Assembly (NCBI GenBank): GCA_037178675.1
Contig: JAYMGJ010000210.1
Location: 47,465 to 111,464 of the forward strand
Direction of reading: 5' to 3'
Source: Scleroderma bovista
Lineage: Eukaryota > Basidiomycota > Agaricomycetes > Boletales > Sclerodermataceae
Length of the DNA stretch: 64,000 nt
Part shown: positions 1-10,852 of the stretch, in pieces
How positions within the stretch are numbered: the stretch's first letter is position 1
How the letters are laid out: every line of letters starts with the position of its first letter
Notes under the pieces: generated by a model
What the model was told of the DNA's origin: nothing
Database searches by the model: none
What the model saw: only the letters and a program-made list of their open reading frames with translations
Position numbers and translations under genes: made by a program

Positions 1-485
1 CGAGGCTCGCTAGGTGATGCTAGGTTTGGCCACTTTTGCTGATGAGGCAGTGTTGTCTTTGTGCGGCAGTATAGTTCCTGCATGAGGCTGGTTGTGTGTT
101 CTGGGAGTACAGCGTGGATGGATAGTTTGTTCAGGGTATCCATGGCGCTCTCGAGGGTCTTGTGTAGGGTCACGAGACATTCTGCTTGCGTGTGCGATTC
201 ACCATTTTGGGGTGCTTGGGGTGGGAAGGCATCCTCGTTATCAGCGTCCCAACCGGGCTTGGATGTACTGATTTCGGGTTGCTCCTCCATTTCCTGGTCT
301 ATGTCTGAGGGCATATCAGGGTTGGGTGGGTGGGACACTGCCACTGGTGTGGTGGGGGTCCTACGTCCATCGTTGGGGTTGGAAGGAGTCAGTGGGTCTT
401 TGTGGTGAGGGGGGTTAGGGCCCTCAGTTCGAAGGTGTTTAACACTGCGTTCGTGATGACTCGCGAGACTATCATTGCACTCCAT
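1..485 (-). CDS. Partial hypothetical protein, N-terminal part, runs off the left edge
   Basis: Reading the minus strand from an ATG at 483-485 (MECNDSLASHH) gives an open frame of about 161 codons that reaches base 1 without a stop. The first 90 residues are rich in Pro, Ser, Asp and Glu. A more ordered part follows, with the motif KTLESAMDTLNKL. The composition looks like protein, unlike the plus-strand reading over the same bases. I do not recognise the family. Gag-like or LINE ORF1 proteins of basidiomycete retroelements can have such disordered N-termini, but this is only a guess. The start lies 10 bases inside the left end assigned to the neighbouring TPR gene, so one of the two starts is probably wrong. 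Confidence 0.4.
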   Translation of the reverse strand, partial: MECNDSLASHHERSVKHLRTEGPNPPHHKDPLTPSNPNDGRRTPTTPVAVSHPPNPDMPSDIDQEMEEQPEISTSKPGWDADNEDAFPPQAPQNGESHTQAECLVTLHKTLESAMDTLNKLSIHAVLPEHTTSLMQELYCRTKTTLPHQQKWPNLASPSEP

Positions 486-3400
486 CTTTACTACCAGACC
501 TCTAGTTTTTCCCGTGGGAAAATTTCCAGATGGTTATGGTAACAAGACAAGGCGCGCTTTGACGAAGTCGGACGACCGGATCGCCCGAAATCGGAAAAAA
601 TTGCAGCGTCATCCCCCAGGAGATACTGGTAGGGCTGCCGCCCTTCACAGTCTCGCGGTCTCCCTGCGTGACAAATTCTTGGAGACAGATGTCATTGCAG
701 ATTTGGGGGAGGCCATTGCGCTCCATCGATCAGCGTTGGACCTCCGTCCGGCGGGTCATTCTGATCGGTCAACCTCACTCCATAATCTCGCAGTTTGCCT
801 CAGCGACCGGTACAACAAACAGGGTACCATAGCAGACTTGGAGGAGGCCATCACACTCGGTCGAGCTGCGTTAGAGCTCCGTTCCCCAGGCCACTCTCGT
901 CGTGCATCGACTCTCTACAACCTTGCAATTTGCCTGAGCGACAGGTTCCTGAAACTCGATATGGACTGCGATCTTGATGAGGCAATTTCGTTGCATCGAT
1001 CAGCGTTGGACCTCCGTCCGGCGGGTCATTCCGATCGGTCGCATTCATTCCATAATCTCGCAGTCTGCCTCAGCGACCGGTACAACAAACAGGGCACCGT
1101 AGCAGACTTGGAGGAGACCATCACACTCGGTCGAGCTGCACTAGAGCTCCGTTCCCCAGGTCATTCTGACCGTGCCCTTACTCTCAACAATGTTGCAAAT
1201 TATCTGAGGGACAGGTTCCTGAAATTCGGTGCGAATGCTGATCTCGATGAGGCAATTTTACTGCATCAATCAGCATTGGACCTCCGTCCAGCGGGTCATT
1301 CCAATCTTTCGACGTCACTCCATAATTTCGCAGTTTGCTTTAGCGACCGGTACGACAAACAGGGTACCATAGCAGACTTGGAGGAGGCCATCACACTCGG
1401 TCGAGCTGCATTAGAGCTCCGTTCCCCAGGACACTCTCGTCGTGCCCTGACTCTCTACAACCTTGCAAGTGACCTGAGGGACAGGTTCCTGGAACTCGAT
1501 ACGGACTGTGATCTCGATGAGGCAATTTCGCTGCATCGATCAGCGTTGAACCTCCATGCACAAGGCCACCATGATCACGCTAAGGCTATAGACAAGCTGC
1601 TTCTTCTGGTCTGAAAGCGAATTCAGAGACACGACATGATAGCTGACTTGGATGAATGTATCTCACTTGGACGCTCTGCATTGGCATCTTGCGAAGCCGG
1701 GAATCCTAGCCGTGCTACATACCTTCACGACCTTGTTACCGACCTTCACAATAGGCTCCGCAAACTTGAAAATATTTCGAACGTTCAGGAAGCACATCCT
1801 GATCATCCGCATCCCTCCACAAACTCCTGATCTATGTTAAAGACCTGGTTGACGAAGGAGATGTTGCCCCAGTTGTGGATAGGATTGTGGCCATCGCACG
1901 AGCTGCATTGAAACCCTGCACTACTGGTCATCCCGATCATGTAATGTCTCTTACCACTCTCGCCGCTTTCCTTCGGCGCAGGTTCCAAAAACAGGGTACT
2001 GTTGCTGATTTAGATGAAGCCATTATGTTGTATCAGGAGGTGTTAGAGGTCTGTCCATCAGGGAGTGTGGCCAGTGCGCCACATTTACACGACCTTGCAC
2101 AATATCTATCAGAGAGGTTCACCAAGCTAGCCATGTCGACCGATCTGGACGGTGCCATCAAGTTCGAACAAGCGGCATTGGCGCTGCGTCCCCAAGGTCA
2201 CCCAGACCGTGCGGAGTCCCTCAACAGTCTCTTCAATTATCGTCAGCTGAAAATCAAAGGACGAGGTGTGAATACTCAGTCGGCACGTCCCATTGGCACA
2301 ACCTCTGGTTCACGGTTCAAATCCTTGATTGAAGACATTGTTCTCGATCTCCTGAAGGGATATACCCCTCGCTTGCTGGACACCCGTAATGGAATGCTAT
2401 GTGACAGAGACTCACAGATCGCACAGTTTGAGAAGAGCGAAGAATACAACCAGCTACTGTCATCGGCCTCGGTGTTTGATGCTCTCGCCCGGGTCACTCA
2501 TATCCGCGGAGTAGTATCTACCTACTTCCGGTATGTCACCCTGTCCCATCGGTGGGGAAAGCTCGAACCATTATTGCGTGACATCGAAGGGCAAGTCATC
2601 TATGACTTGGATCTCACAGGTGGTCTTGGGAAACTGCAATCTTTCTGCCTTACTTCCTTCCGACACGGGTACTTGTGGGCTTGGAGTGATACGTGCTGCA
2701 TTGACAAGGAAAGCAGCGCGGAACTCCAGGAGGCGATAGGCTCCATGTTTTCATGGTATCGGCTGTCAGCTCTCTCCATGGTCCACCTTGCTGACGTCTC
2801 GGATACGGGCGGGCTGATCAGTAGCGTGTGGTTTAAGCGTGGCTGGACTCTTCAAGAATTATTGGCGCCCCATACCATGTTGTTCTTCACTCGAGATTGG
2901 TCGCTTTATCGGGACAGTTCCTCTAATCACAAGAACGATAGTGTCATACTTGGCGAATTGGAACAGGCGACGGGTATCACCTCACGACATCTTACTGATT
3001 TTCATCCGGGAGTGGATGACGCACGTTCGAGGCTTCAGTGGGCATCCACGCGTTGTACCACTCGGCCAGAAGACGTAGCCTATTCGCTTTTGGGGGTCTT
3101 CAGTCTCCACATTCCTGTCCTATACGGGGAATCTGCGGAAAATGCCCTTGGGCGTCTGCTCGCAGAAGTGATCTCAAAGTCTGGTGACACATCAATCCTA
3201 GATTGGGTCGGGCAATCATCGGTATTTCACAGCTGCTTTCCTGCCACTATCACCTCGTACCAAACTCTTCCTCTGTCTCTGCCAAACCTCACAACACCAC
3301 CTTCCACACGTAAAATTCGGAAGCTTTTCTTTCTGAGATCTGCGCGCAGAATGCATCAGGCACTCTCCAACCTGCCACTCGCCAGATTTGCTAACTTCAG

Positions 3401-3794
3401 GCTTATTCTTCCGTGTATTGTCCACCGCATCAAAGCTATGGCTCTGACTCGAGTGGATACCAGTACTGCGACTTGCGTCCACCAAATTCAGGCGGTGGGC
3501 CTGGCATCCATTGATATAGCACTGTCGGAGAGGCTCGAAAATGTGGAGAAAGGAGTCCCATATGTCCTGATACGCCCATGGCACCCCAACTTACTTCATC
3601 CTGCCGTCGATACTGATGATGCCTCGACTCACCAATGGTTCACACGGCTGGAACAGCCGTTCAGTGCACTTCTATTAATGGAACTACCTCACAAGGAATA
3701 TCGGAGGGTTGCATCGTTTTGTCATATTATCGCTCGTCCCACGAACTCTGCTGGTGTATTGAAAGGCGAAGTTAACACGCTGACTATAATATAG
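475..3794 (+). pseudogene. TPR-HET protein with a disrupted TPR array
   Basis: Tandem 45-residue TPR-like units (core ADLEEAI, spacer PGHSDR) run from about 600 to 2230 and are followed by a HET (heterokaryon incompatibility) domain at about 2530-3150. HET marks are YVTLSHRWG, TCCIDKESS, RGWTLQELLAP and a downstream YSLLGVFSLHIPVLYGE. Adjacent double units (270 nt) are almost identical in DNA, indicating recent duplication or conversion. Two lesions break the frame. A TGA at 1612-1614 falls at unit position 24, where other units have Arg or Ser. Near 1792-1808 about 14 residues of a unit are missing and one base is lost, moving the frame. The segment after 1803 is open for about 660 codons to a TAG at 3794 and could still be expressed alone. 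HET proteins trigger cell death after non-self recognition in fungi; that role is inferred here. Confidence 0.75.
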
Positions 3795-4341
3795 ATCCAT
3801 GTAAGAGGATATGGAGTTGGTACGGAGAATTGTATTCCATTTTTGAACTATCTCGTTGATTCTATCAAGGTTTTGTCACACTTGAGTGGGGTATTCCATT
3901 ACGAAGGCATTTGCAGCATTATATCTCCGACCCCGATGTGCACACTTTAAATGTCGGTTGATTCAGTCGCGAAATTCTGGGCTGTAGCAATCGAGACTCC
4001 ACATTAGTGTCCCGATCCATTACACAGGTTTCAGGGGTGTCCACTGATGCCATTGAGCAGTCCTACGACGTACAAGATGTATAATGTGCAATTGGCAACG
4101 CAAAAAATGTGTGAAAACGAAGAAGGAAAAAAAGAGAAACGTGGGTTATCCAACGATTAGGATGAAAAGACAGTAAATGCGGTCGGAGCATAAGGTCCCA
4201 GCGATGACAGAAAAAGTCCGCTAAGAACCACGTCAATGAAAATTAAGAATACAGCAGCACTTCTGGGAAACTCGGGTCTGTGCCAATCTTACAATTCTTT
4301 TTGTTAATAATGTGGGCTGAGAGAGACGGGCCATAAAGCAG
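3795..4341. other. Intergenic, convergent 3' ends
   Basis: The stretch lies between the end of the TPR-HET locus and the end of the OPT transporter. I see no ORF, repeat or RNA gene that I can support. Confidence 0.5.
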
Positions 4342-7052
4342 TTATGACCACGACGAAGGACCGAACGTCTGGCCTTCAGCTACAGTGCGCAATGGTGTAC
4401 CGAGTGCATCAGCCGTGTTCTGCCATGCGACATTCCCCCACCAGTTGAGCTGGACACCGCCCTTGGGCATCTGCAGTGCGAAGAAAATGAAAATAATACC
4501 AATGGCGACGCCAGCGTCAAGGCCGGCAGAAAGAATGTAATTGTACCGCATCCACCAGCGGAAGTGGTATCGCCGCATGAACCACTGGAAGATGAAGCCG
4601 ACCAAAACCCAGGAGGAGTAGTTAATCCCGGATGCGGGGGGCATCGCACCAATTCCAGCGAAAAATACAGGAATGTTGATGTATCGCCAATAAGAGAGGG
4701 GGAAGCGACGGGCAAGATAATAGAACGGGATGGGTAGGAATGCGCCAACAAAGAAGAACCAGAGCAATGGACTGTACATCGCACCGGGGCTGAACAGGCG
4801 GTGTGGTCCGATACCTCCCCAAACCAAGGAAGACGTGGCGAAAACGTTGGTAGACGGGCATACGAAGTTTTGAGGCTGGTCAGGCTGGCAGATATCGACA
4901 ATATTGGCAAACATCCAGTTCTGCACAGAGGTTACCACAATGCTGCTGACAAAGGCAGCAATGACCTGAGCAAGGAACATGAGACGAGGGGGGACCTTCA
5001 TGTAGTGTCCGAGCTTCAAATCGCCGGAGAAGCCAACTGCTTGACTGGTACCGGCAAATGCCGTTGCCTTGAAAATCATCACAGCTATGGGTCTCCCAGG
5101 CAAAAGGTAGCCACCGATAAGCTCATACATGACATTTAGCGATACCTGTTGGTTTGTGATTGCCTGAAGGATGCCAACTGGAACGGCCATCAATGCAGCA
5201 ATCAGCAAGGCGATGCAAAGGGCCCAGATAGGGAGGTCGGTGGGGAAAACCTCGACAACGATGAAGAGAATGATGAGCATGGTAACGCCCAGCGACGCAT
5301 ACCACATTTGGGGAACCTCGGGATATGCCTGCATGAGGCGGGAATGAACATCCCGTTCGTCCCGGAGGTCGCTTCTGAAACGTTTGATAATGTCACGTCG
5401 ATACCACACTGGTCATCATAAAGGTCAGCTAACCTTATTTAGTATGAATGTGAAGGCACGTACACAAGGTATGCACAACCGTAGATGCAAAAGAAGCAAA
5501 GGCAACACCGTATGCAATCGCCAACGTTGCTGGCATGAAAGCAGGAGAGTATGCGGCATATTTCGATTCGTCGAAAATGCCGTCCGTGACGATTTGTGTC
5601 GGATCGTATGGTGCGCCCGTGTTATCGAATGTGGAAGTTGCCGAAATGGGCAAGAACTGTGTGTACCAGGTGTTGGTAACTAAAAGCCCGTCAATAAAGA
5701 GATTGGTCATGAGAGATGCAACACTTACAGTAAATGATCGGTGTAACGATCCAGAAGCAGAGTACCAAACCGACGGCCGTATTTGCCTCTGACCACCACT
5801 ACAATCCGCATTAGTATACAATTTTGAGATGACTGAACTGCAAAACATACTGGCGTCACCAAAGGACTACCGACATAAGATATCATTGACCAGTCGAAAG
5901 TAAGGAGCCCCATTCCCAGGCCAGTCGAGGTGCCAAACAGAGAGTTAACAGCTACGTTGGCCGGTGCGATCCAGCACACCCAGTTGAAAACGCTTAAACC
6001 CGTCCAGAGGTAGCCAGGGACAAAGTACCACAGGAAGCTGCCCACGACAACGACAGCAAAGAATTTTTGTCTGGAGATATGACGACGCTCTGCTGTGCCG
6101 TACGTCCTATGGAGTGTGTTGAACAGCGCCGAGTTCACCAAAGCACCTGGCCAAATCATGCTGCACGGATATACGAGGAATCGACGCAAGAGACCTCCCA
6201 TAGAGAATCCGATGAGCTGGGTTGCAAGCACGAGGAAGAACTGGTAAGCATCGCTAAATGTTTGGTTGTAGAAGGTACGTTGTGTAGCAATAATATCCGT
6301 TGCGTAGGCACCGCTGACGACTACATTGGCCATAACTGTAATGAGGACGTGTTCTTTGATGGTGAATGGACCTGGGTTGAGCGACCAGGTGAAGCCAAAT
6401 GTGCGGAAGCGGGTAGTTGGCAGGATGCGCTCCAGGCCTTTACCAAGGGGAAGGGCAGTCAACTGTGCGACGATGCCAGTGATGATAACTGAGGGGTCTA
6501 CGGAAAGTAGCGTTATAAAATATTGTATGAACAAGTTGGAGGCACATACAACGCATAGAAAAGAACTGGTTCACTGCGGAGACCAAGATCGTATAGCATA
6601 AGCCAAGGAACCACATGCGGAAGGTGTTGACGGGCATCGTTGGATCGTCGACACTCGACACGGCCGCCCTGACTTCTGGATAAGGGGACTCACTACATGG
6701 GGTTGAGTTAACTGACGAATGCTAGAGACTGGTCGACTTACTCGTCATACTCGAAGGCAGACGAAGAGGTCTCTGTTCTGGAAGGAGTGGAATATCTTCG
6801 AGACCCGCGTGACTGCGCATCAAACTCGGAGGTTGCAGTGGAGTAGTCATCCACAACCTTGCTACGTTCAAGTTCATATATGTCGGTGCCCGAATCCGCC
6901 GTGGAACGGAGCTCTGCTCCATAGTCGAAGTTTGGGTCGTTCAGGTGCTCCATGAAGAAGTCCACGTCCTCTGGGACATCTGGAACACCGCGATGACGCA
7001 GGGCGGGGAGGACAGCGACGTTAGTCGCAGTACTATGCGATTTGGACTCCAT
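4342..7052 (-). CDS. Oligopeptide transporter, OPT family
   Basis: This is a proton-coupled small-peptide or peptide-derivative importer of the plasma membrane. Six exons (7052-6742, 6692-6550, 6497-5851, 5798-5729, 5679-5464, 5408-4342) join in phase to 817 aa, the usual OPT size. A hydrophilic N-terminus of about 125 residues precedes many hydrophobic segments. Family marks include SLNPGPFTIKEH early in the membrane region, a YFTNTWYTQF segment, KLGHYMKVPPR and the C-terminal NWWGN motif. All donors are GTAAGT, GTATGT or GTACGT. The start at 7052 (MESKSH) is preferred over a frame-compatible ATG nine codons upstream because no other support for the longer form is visible. The substrate cannot be read from sequence; peptides, glutathione and siderophore-like compounds are all known in the family. 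Confidence 0.93.
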
Positions 7053-8831
7053 AATGCGACCGAGTCCAGCGAAAGTCAATCAGAGGATATAATGTGGACG
7101 GGCGCACTGGACGTCGGGGTGGGATGGGGGGGAAGGCTTTGACCTCCTTGTCATGAAGTTCCGAGGCTTTTTGAGGATGTTCGGTTAGAGATCGCTCGAA
7201 TGCATTCCACTGACCATTTCCCCGGTAGACAGGGTGTCTCCAAGTATGGCAATGCCGTCCACCCGTGGAAGGCCTTCCGGGGCCTGGCAGGGCGCCTACA
7301 ATTGGCAAGACAATAGGCCTGATTTGACGAAGTCCGCTGTGAAACAAAAGGCTGGGAGACCTGGGTCAGACAGAAGCCGGCACAACAAAAACGCGATAAA
7401 ATCGTACCGAAATTGTTTCTAATTAATCTAGAGACTGAGCACCCTGTTCTGCTTCGCTGAATAAGTAGCAGGCAAAGGCCCCAGAACTGGACCACGGCCG
7501 CCCAGACCGACTATGGCACACTAGCACACGAGAAACAGAACACGATGGGCATCGTGGATGAGATCTTGAGAGCGCAAAACGGTCAATTGTGGGATACCAA
7601 TTTGAGACGGTCCTATTGTGAGTGAGGTGCAACTGACAACAATAACCGAGAACTTTGATTTCATTTGCCAAGTATCACAGCACCGGATATCTGACTCACT
7701 CCATTATTGTTCTTGTCGATCCCGCGTCTATGCATGACGCCTGGGCCTAGAGTTTGAGGTTTTGAGGAACGTCATCTGACAGGCTAATAAGAGTCATAGG
7801 CGCTCGCGGACACCCAGCTCAACTTGAAGCCCTGACGCTATCGTCCATGTATAATCGGACGATGATATGATACCCCTCGTATGCTGCCGCGTGAAACGGA
7901 AGTACAAGAACCATGCCTATTGGCCTGTTGTCCCACTCCATCTTGAACCGGCCCGATTCCTGTGATACGCCAGTGGCCACCATTACCAGCTGCGAAAATG
8001 GCAAGGTGCGTTGGTGCTAATGAGCTACATTTAACACTCTCCGAGTCCAAAGATCCTTGGTTAATAGTACTGGGTATGGCAACTTTGTTGTCCAATATTG
8101 CCAATGTCATACATTGATCTCAAGCCCAGTCCAATTGCAGTGTTTGAAAGGGATGCAACCAGCCTACCCCACACTGAAGCCTTCCGCGGAGTCGCACTGA
8201 AAGATCTCGACAGTACTTGTTTGTTACCCTGAAAAGCAGGGTCCCGACTGGAATGAAGATTTCGGTCACGCAATGAACTGCAAAGCGGGGATCTGAAAAT
8301 GGTGTTCTCAGAGTCCACAAAATAGGAACCAGAAGATTTAGGAAGGGTCGGTGGAACTCGTTTTCATTGTTGGCCTACAGTGGTCATAGCTATTTCCCCT
8401 GACATGATGGTAGCCAATGTAACACGGCGACGACCAAGATGCCCACGAGTCTCGACTACCTCCTGAAAGTCAGTAGCAAAGCATCGAGCAGGTTTGGATC
8501 CCATTCTATTCAACCCCTTCCAACACTCGACTATCGCGATGTGGAACTTGCTGTAGCTATTTCGCCGCTGCTAGTTCTTTGCACACCGCAACGTGCGTCG
8601 TAAACCCTCCTACCCTATACATAGCCCAAAGTACGCAGTCACAGTAAGATATAATTTGCATTGGTTGGGCGTGCAAACTCTATATGTATCAAGTATTTGC
8701 TGAAGGGAGGGCTAGCTCTGCTATTAGTTACTGCCACTGTAGTGCTAAGCAGGATGTCGATTCTGAAATAGGTAATTGCAACGTCTTCCAAATTCCCTCA
8801 GAGCTGCAGCAGACCGTCACTGGCGCCAGCC
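7053..8831. other. Long gap between divergent OPT and ALG10 genes
   Basis: This 1.8 kb holds the two 5' flanks. The only coding-like trace is on the minus strand at about 7819-8320, where overlapping frames give protein-like text such as KMEWDNRPIGM and HIIVRLYMDDS without a complete gene model. I call no gene here. Confidence 0.4.
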
Positions 8832-10661
8832 ATGTCGGAAAGGGTGCTCTATCTAGTTTATTGCTGCGTCGGAGCAGCCACTCTCATGGCCTTTAACAGC
8901 GAGGTGACGCATCCATACATGGTGAGCTACACGAAATAACCCTTTCCAATCAAACTGTTCAGTACGTGTCATGGTCATGGTCACCCTCAGGACGAGCCGT
9001 TCCATGTCCCGCAGGCGTTAGCATACTGCATGGGCGAGTGGTCCACTTGGGATTCAAAAATAACTACCCCACCAGGATTGTAGGTATGGACCTAATATTC
9101 GCCAGACAGTCATGCTTATTAGAATCAGATACCTACTGAGCGTGCTGCTGCACCGCGTCCTCATGTTTCGTTGCAACCTGTCTACCTTGCGTTCCACGGT
9201 GACTTTTATGACTTTTACTCTTCCGCCTTTCCTTGCTCGGCTTCTCTCCTTGCACCGACAACATCCGCCTCCTCCTTTACTCTCCCCCACCTGGGAAGCC
9301 GTCGTCCTGTCTACCTTTCCTCTCGTTTGGTTTTACGGATTCTTATATTACACAGAAGTCCCGAGTCTCGTGTCAGTACTTGGAACCATTGTGTTTTCTA
9401 TGCAGGACCAACACTGTATAGCCGCTGTGGTATGTGACCACTCCTACGTCAATAAATCAGGAACCGTGCATAAAGCAGGCGCCGATAGCTTGGCTTTACA
9501 AGTTGTTTCTTCCGTCAAACGAACATTATCTGGGTTTTTTATGCCTTTTGTGCGTGTCAGCTGATGCGTTTCCGCTGTAAACGCGGAGACGGATCACTGT
9601 ACGACCCGCCTGCGCGGACCGCTGGTCTGGGTAAGTAGCAGGTGCTCCAATTTGACATTGATAGAGTGCTGATCGGTTCATAGCGGATTTCATAAAATCG
9701 ATCATCAGCCTCCCGAATGCAGTTCCGGAATTACTTCCTCCATTCGTGCCATACATGCCTGTACTGGCCCTCTTTGGCGGATTCGTATTCTGGAATGGCG
9801 GCATCGTGTTAGGTGCGTGTATCTGGGGTAGATATGCAGGCACGCTTTCGGTAATTTAATGCCTTGTGTCCGGGCTTGTGGTACAGGTGATAAAGCAAAC
9901 CACGTTCCAGTGATGCATGTGCCTCAGCTGTACTACTTCATTGCGTTCGCTACATTGTTGGGGTGGCCGGCGGTGGCTCTGAATCATGACGGTCCCACGA
10001 AGTTGGCTGTGGAAGTGCTGAAGCGAATGATCGGAACAAAAAGGTTAGCATAGAAGTTATCTCTGGATGATACGTGGAAGTTGATATTCCGTACAGAAGA
10101 ATAATTCTTACCGCCTTTCTTTCGGTATTGATGGCAGTATCAGTGAATCGATTCACGTGGGTCTCACTTGGATACCTTTTTTCCTGACCTTATGTGTTCG
10201 CCGTGGAATGCGGTCACAGAATCCACCATCCGTTTCTCCTTTCTGACAACCGTCACTACACCTTCTACGTGTGGCGTCGGGTATTCATGAAACACCCAGT
10301 TGTACCATACTTATTCATACCAGGATATCAAGCATGCGCCTGGGCATGGTGGCTTCGTGTTGGTAAGACGCAGCCTTATCTAGCATAGCATGTTGACCCT
10401 AAACGTCATCACGCAGCTCGTAACCAGTCACTATTGCAAACTCTGGTTTTGCCTCTGGCAATTATACCTACCCTGTTGCCCACACCCCTTTTGGAACCGC
10501 GGTACTTTTTGATACCATATATTCTCTTGCGCGTACAGGTGGTAGATATGGGTCGTTTTGCGTTGGTTTTCGAGGGACTATGGTATGCAGCGATTAATCT
10601 AGCCACGACATATGTATTTCTCTACAAGGAGCGGCCAGGGGTGGGTCGATTTATGTGGTGA
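8832..10661 (+). CDS. ALG10: Dolichyl-phosphate-glucose alpha-1,2-glucosyltransferase (DIE2/ALG10)
   Basis: The enzyme adds the terminal, third glucose to the dolichol-linked oligosaccharide in the ER membrane, the last step before transfer to protein by oligosaccharyltransferase. Nine exons (8832-8921, 8991-9079, 9123-9429, 9489-9630, 9684-9812, 9887-10043, 10097-10156, 10220-10362, 10417-10661) close in phase to 453 aa, the normal family length. Diagnostic motifs are present in order: [11 protein letters not shown] with ITTPPG in the first loop, [27 protein letters not shown] and [18 protein letters not shown], then a C-terminal [11 protein letters not shown]. Hydrophobic segments run throughout. 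The start is supported by a short N-terminal membrane segment directly before the DEPFH loop. The product is spread over small exons, so the gene is easily missed by single-ORF scans. Confidence 0.96.
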
Positions 10662-10728
10662 TGAGGACAAACAAAGCCATACGCGTTTTGTTGGTGCCAC
10701 AGCGCGAAAACCAACTTGAACGCTGTTC

Positions 10729-10760
<32 letters not shown>

Positions 10761-10763
10761 CGG
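10729..10763 (+). repeat. GAC trinucleotide microsatellite
   Basis: A run of GAC/CGA triplets lies between the ALG10 stop and the next ATG at 10853, so in a 5' flank or UTR. It is not in a called coding frame. Confidence 0.8.
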
Positions 10764-10852
10764 CAGCGGACCGCCGTCTTTGACGACCCTCAAGACACTA
10801 TCACTATCTACACCACGCAGCTGGAACCTTCACATTTCATCTACTAGTCCTC

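Noticed and set aside
7151..7671. Minus-strand frames upstream of the OPT transporter
   Set aside because: Rich in Cys, Ser and Arg without motifs. They look like antisense or random frames in the promoter.
10599..10793. Minus-strand Ser-rich frame over the GAC repeat
   Set aside because: The poly-Ser run is a by-product of the trinucleotide repeat and overlaps the ALG10 end.
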